NCBI GenBank assembly: GCA_016927425.1
Contig: JAFGMR010000021.1
Location: forward strand, 26,679-90,678
DNA: 64,000 nucleotides
From: Methanotrichaceae archaeon
GTDB taxonomy: Archaea > Halobacteriota > Methanosarcinia > Methanotrichales > Methanotrichaceae
Direction: 5' to 3'
In this document: one piece after another, positions 63,845-64,000 of the stretch
How the letters are laid out: each line of letters opens with the position of its first letter
How positions within the stretch are numbered: position 1 is the first letter of the stretch
Translations under genes and position numbers: made by a program
Notes under the pieces: model-generated
What the model saw: the letters and a program-made list of their open reading frames with translations, nothing else
Databases searched by the model: none
What the model was told of the DNA's origin: nothing

Positions 63845-64000
63845 ATGACGAATCTTCTTGATGCAGCAATCGGCGGCGAAGAGGTACCTGCCATCAACGC
63901 GGTAGCCAAGGCAGAAGGTGTGAGGCCAAGCCTTCTCTCCAAGCAGGTGGCTTTGGGGCACGTTATCATACTCCAAAGGGAGAGCAAGCCGCCCGTAGGC
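63845..64000 (+). CDS. thiC: Phosphomethylpyrimidine synthase (start, cut by window edge)
   Basis: The first 52 codons run to the window end. The peptide (MTNLLDAAIGGEEVPAINAV, then AKAEGVRPSLLSKQVALGHV and QRESKPPVG) matches the N terminus of ThiC. That radical SAM enzyme makes hydroxymethylpyrimidine phosphate for thiamine synthesis from AIR; the catalytic cysteines lie downstream of the window. The long leader suggests regulation by thiamine status. Confidence 0.75.
   Translation, partial: MTNLLDAAIGGEEVPAINAVAKAEGVRPSLLSKQVALGHVIILQRESKPPVG

Overview
The window reads as the chromosome of a methanogenic archaeon, most likely Methanotrichaceae (Methanothrix/Methanosaeta or a close relative). 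Evidence: F420-dependent methylene-H4MPT dehydrogenase (mtd), an HdrA-polyferredoxin-HdrC-HdrB heterodisulfide reductase operon, MtrA/MtrH-like methyltransferase genes, the archaeal phosphomevalonate dehydratase pair, archaeal TATA boxes (several giving nearly leaderless starts), and giant N-glycosylation-sequon-rich surface proteins. No rRNA, tRNA, CRISPR array or complete insertion sequence was seen. Identifications rest on motif and family recognition by eye; no database search was run.

Layout. 0-11 kb: the 3' end of a PQQ-propeller/DUF4430 surface protein, then two giant secreted, membrane-anchored CobN-like chelatases; the first carries a PQQ-propeller + DUF4430 module like the upstream gene. 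11-14.6 kb (minus): TraB-family protein, M50/CBS protease and two secreted lamin-tail-domain proteins. 14.6-17.4 kb: an AT-rich, probably acquired segment with perfect hairpins, a flavodoxin-like quinone reductase relic and a nicotinamidase-SABATH methyltransferase fusion. 17.4-21.3 kb: secreted protein, HD phosphohydrolase, NosD-like beta-helix protein, TPR protein and a small exported protein. 21.3-27.2 kb: S9 peptidase, aldehyde dehydrogenase, alpha-glucan phosphorylase. 27.4-40.4 kb: two giant exported repeat proteins, one with a seven-bladed PLL-like propeller plus beta-helix, the other a glycine-rich repeat protein.

40.5-51.3 kb is the energy and core-metabolism block. On the minus strand, hdrA(-mvhD fusion)-polyferredoxin-hdrC-hdrB-CGGC protein form an operon whose promoter holds a perfect 14-bp palindrome. 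Divergent from it lie mtrA-like and mtrH-like methyltransferase genes followed by both subunits of phosphomevalonate dehydratase (isoprenoid synthesis); then hisC and mtd. 51.5-56.4 kb: YkgJ-type Fe-S cluster protein, DUF2202 protein, two exported proteins, hisF, and a small winged-helix operon whose third gene looks decayed.

56.5-62.6 kb is accessory. A strongly AT-rich island carries a ribbon-helix-helix antitoxin-like ORF behind 9-bp iterons, a type I restriction-like nuclease, a possible three-way-junction RNA and a HEPN-domain protein: a candidate defence locus. It is followed by three dispersed copies of a GC-rich intergenic repeat, a secreted SNase-type nuclease and an acylphosphatase-domain protein. 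The window ends with an SDR oxidoreductase and the first 52 codons of thiC.
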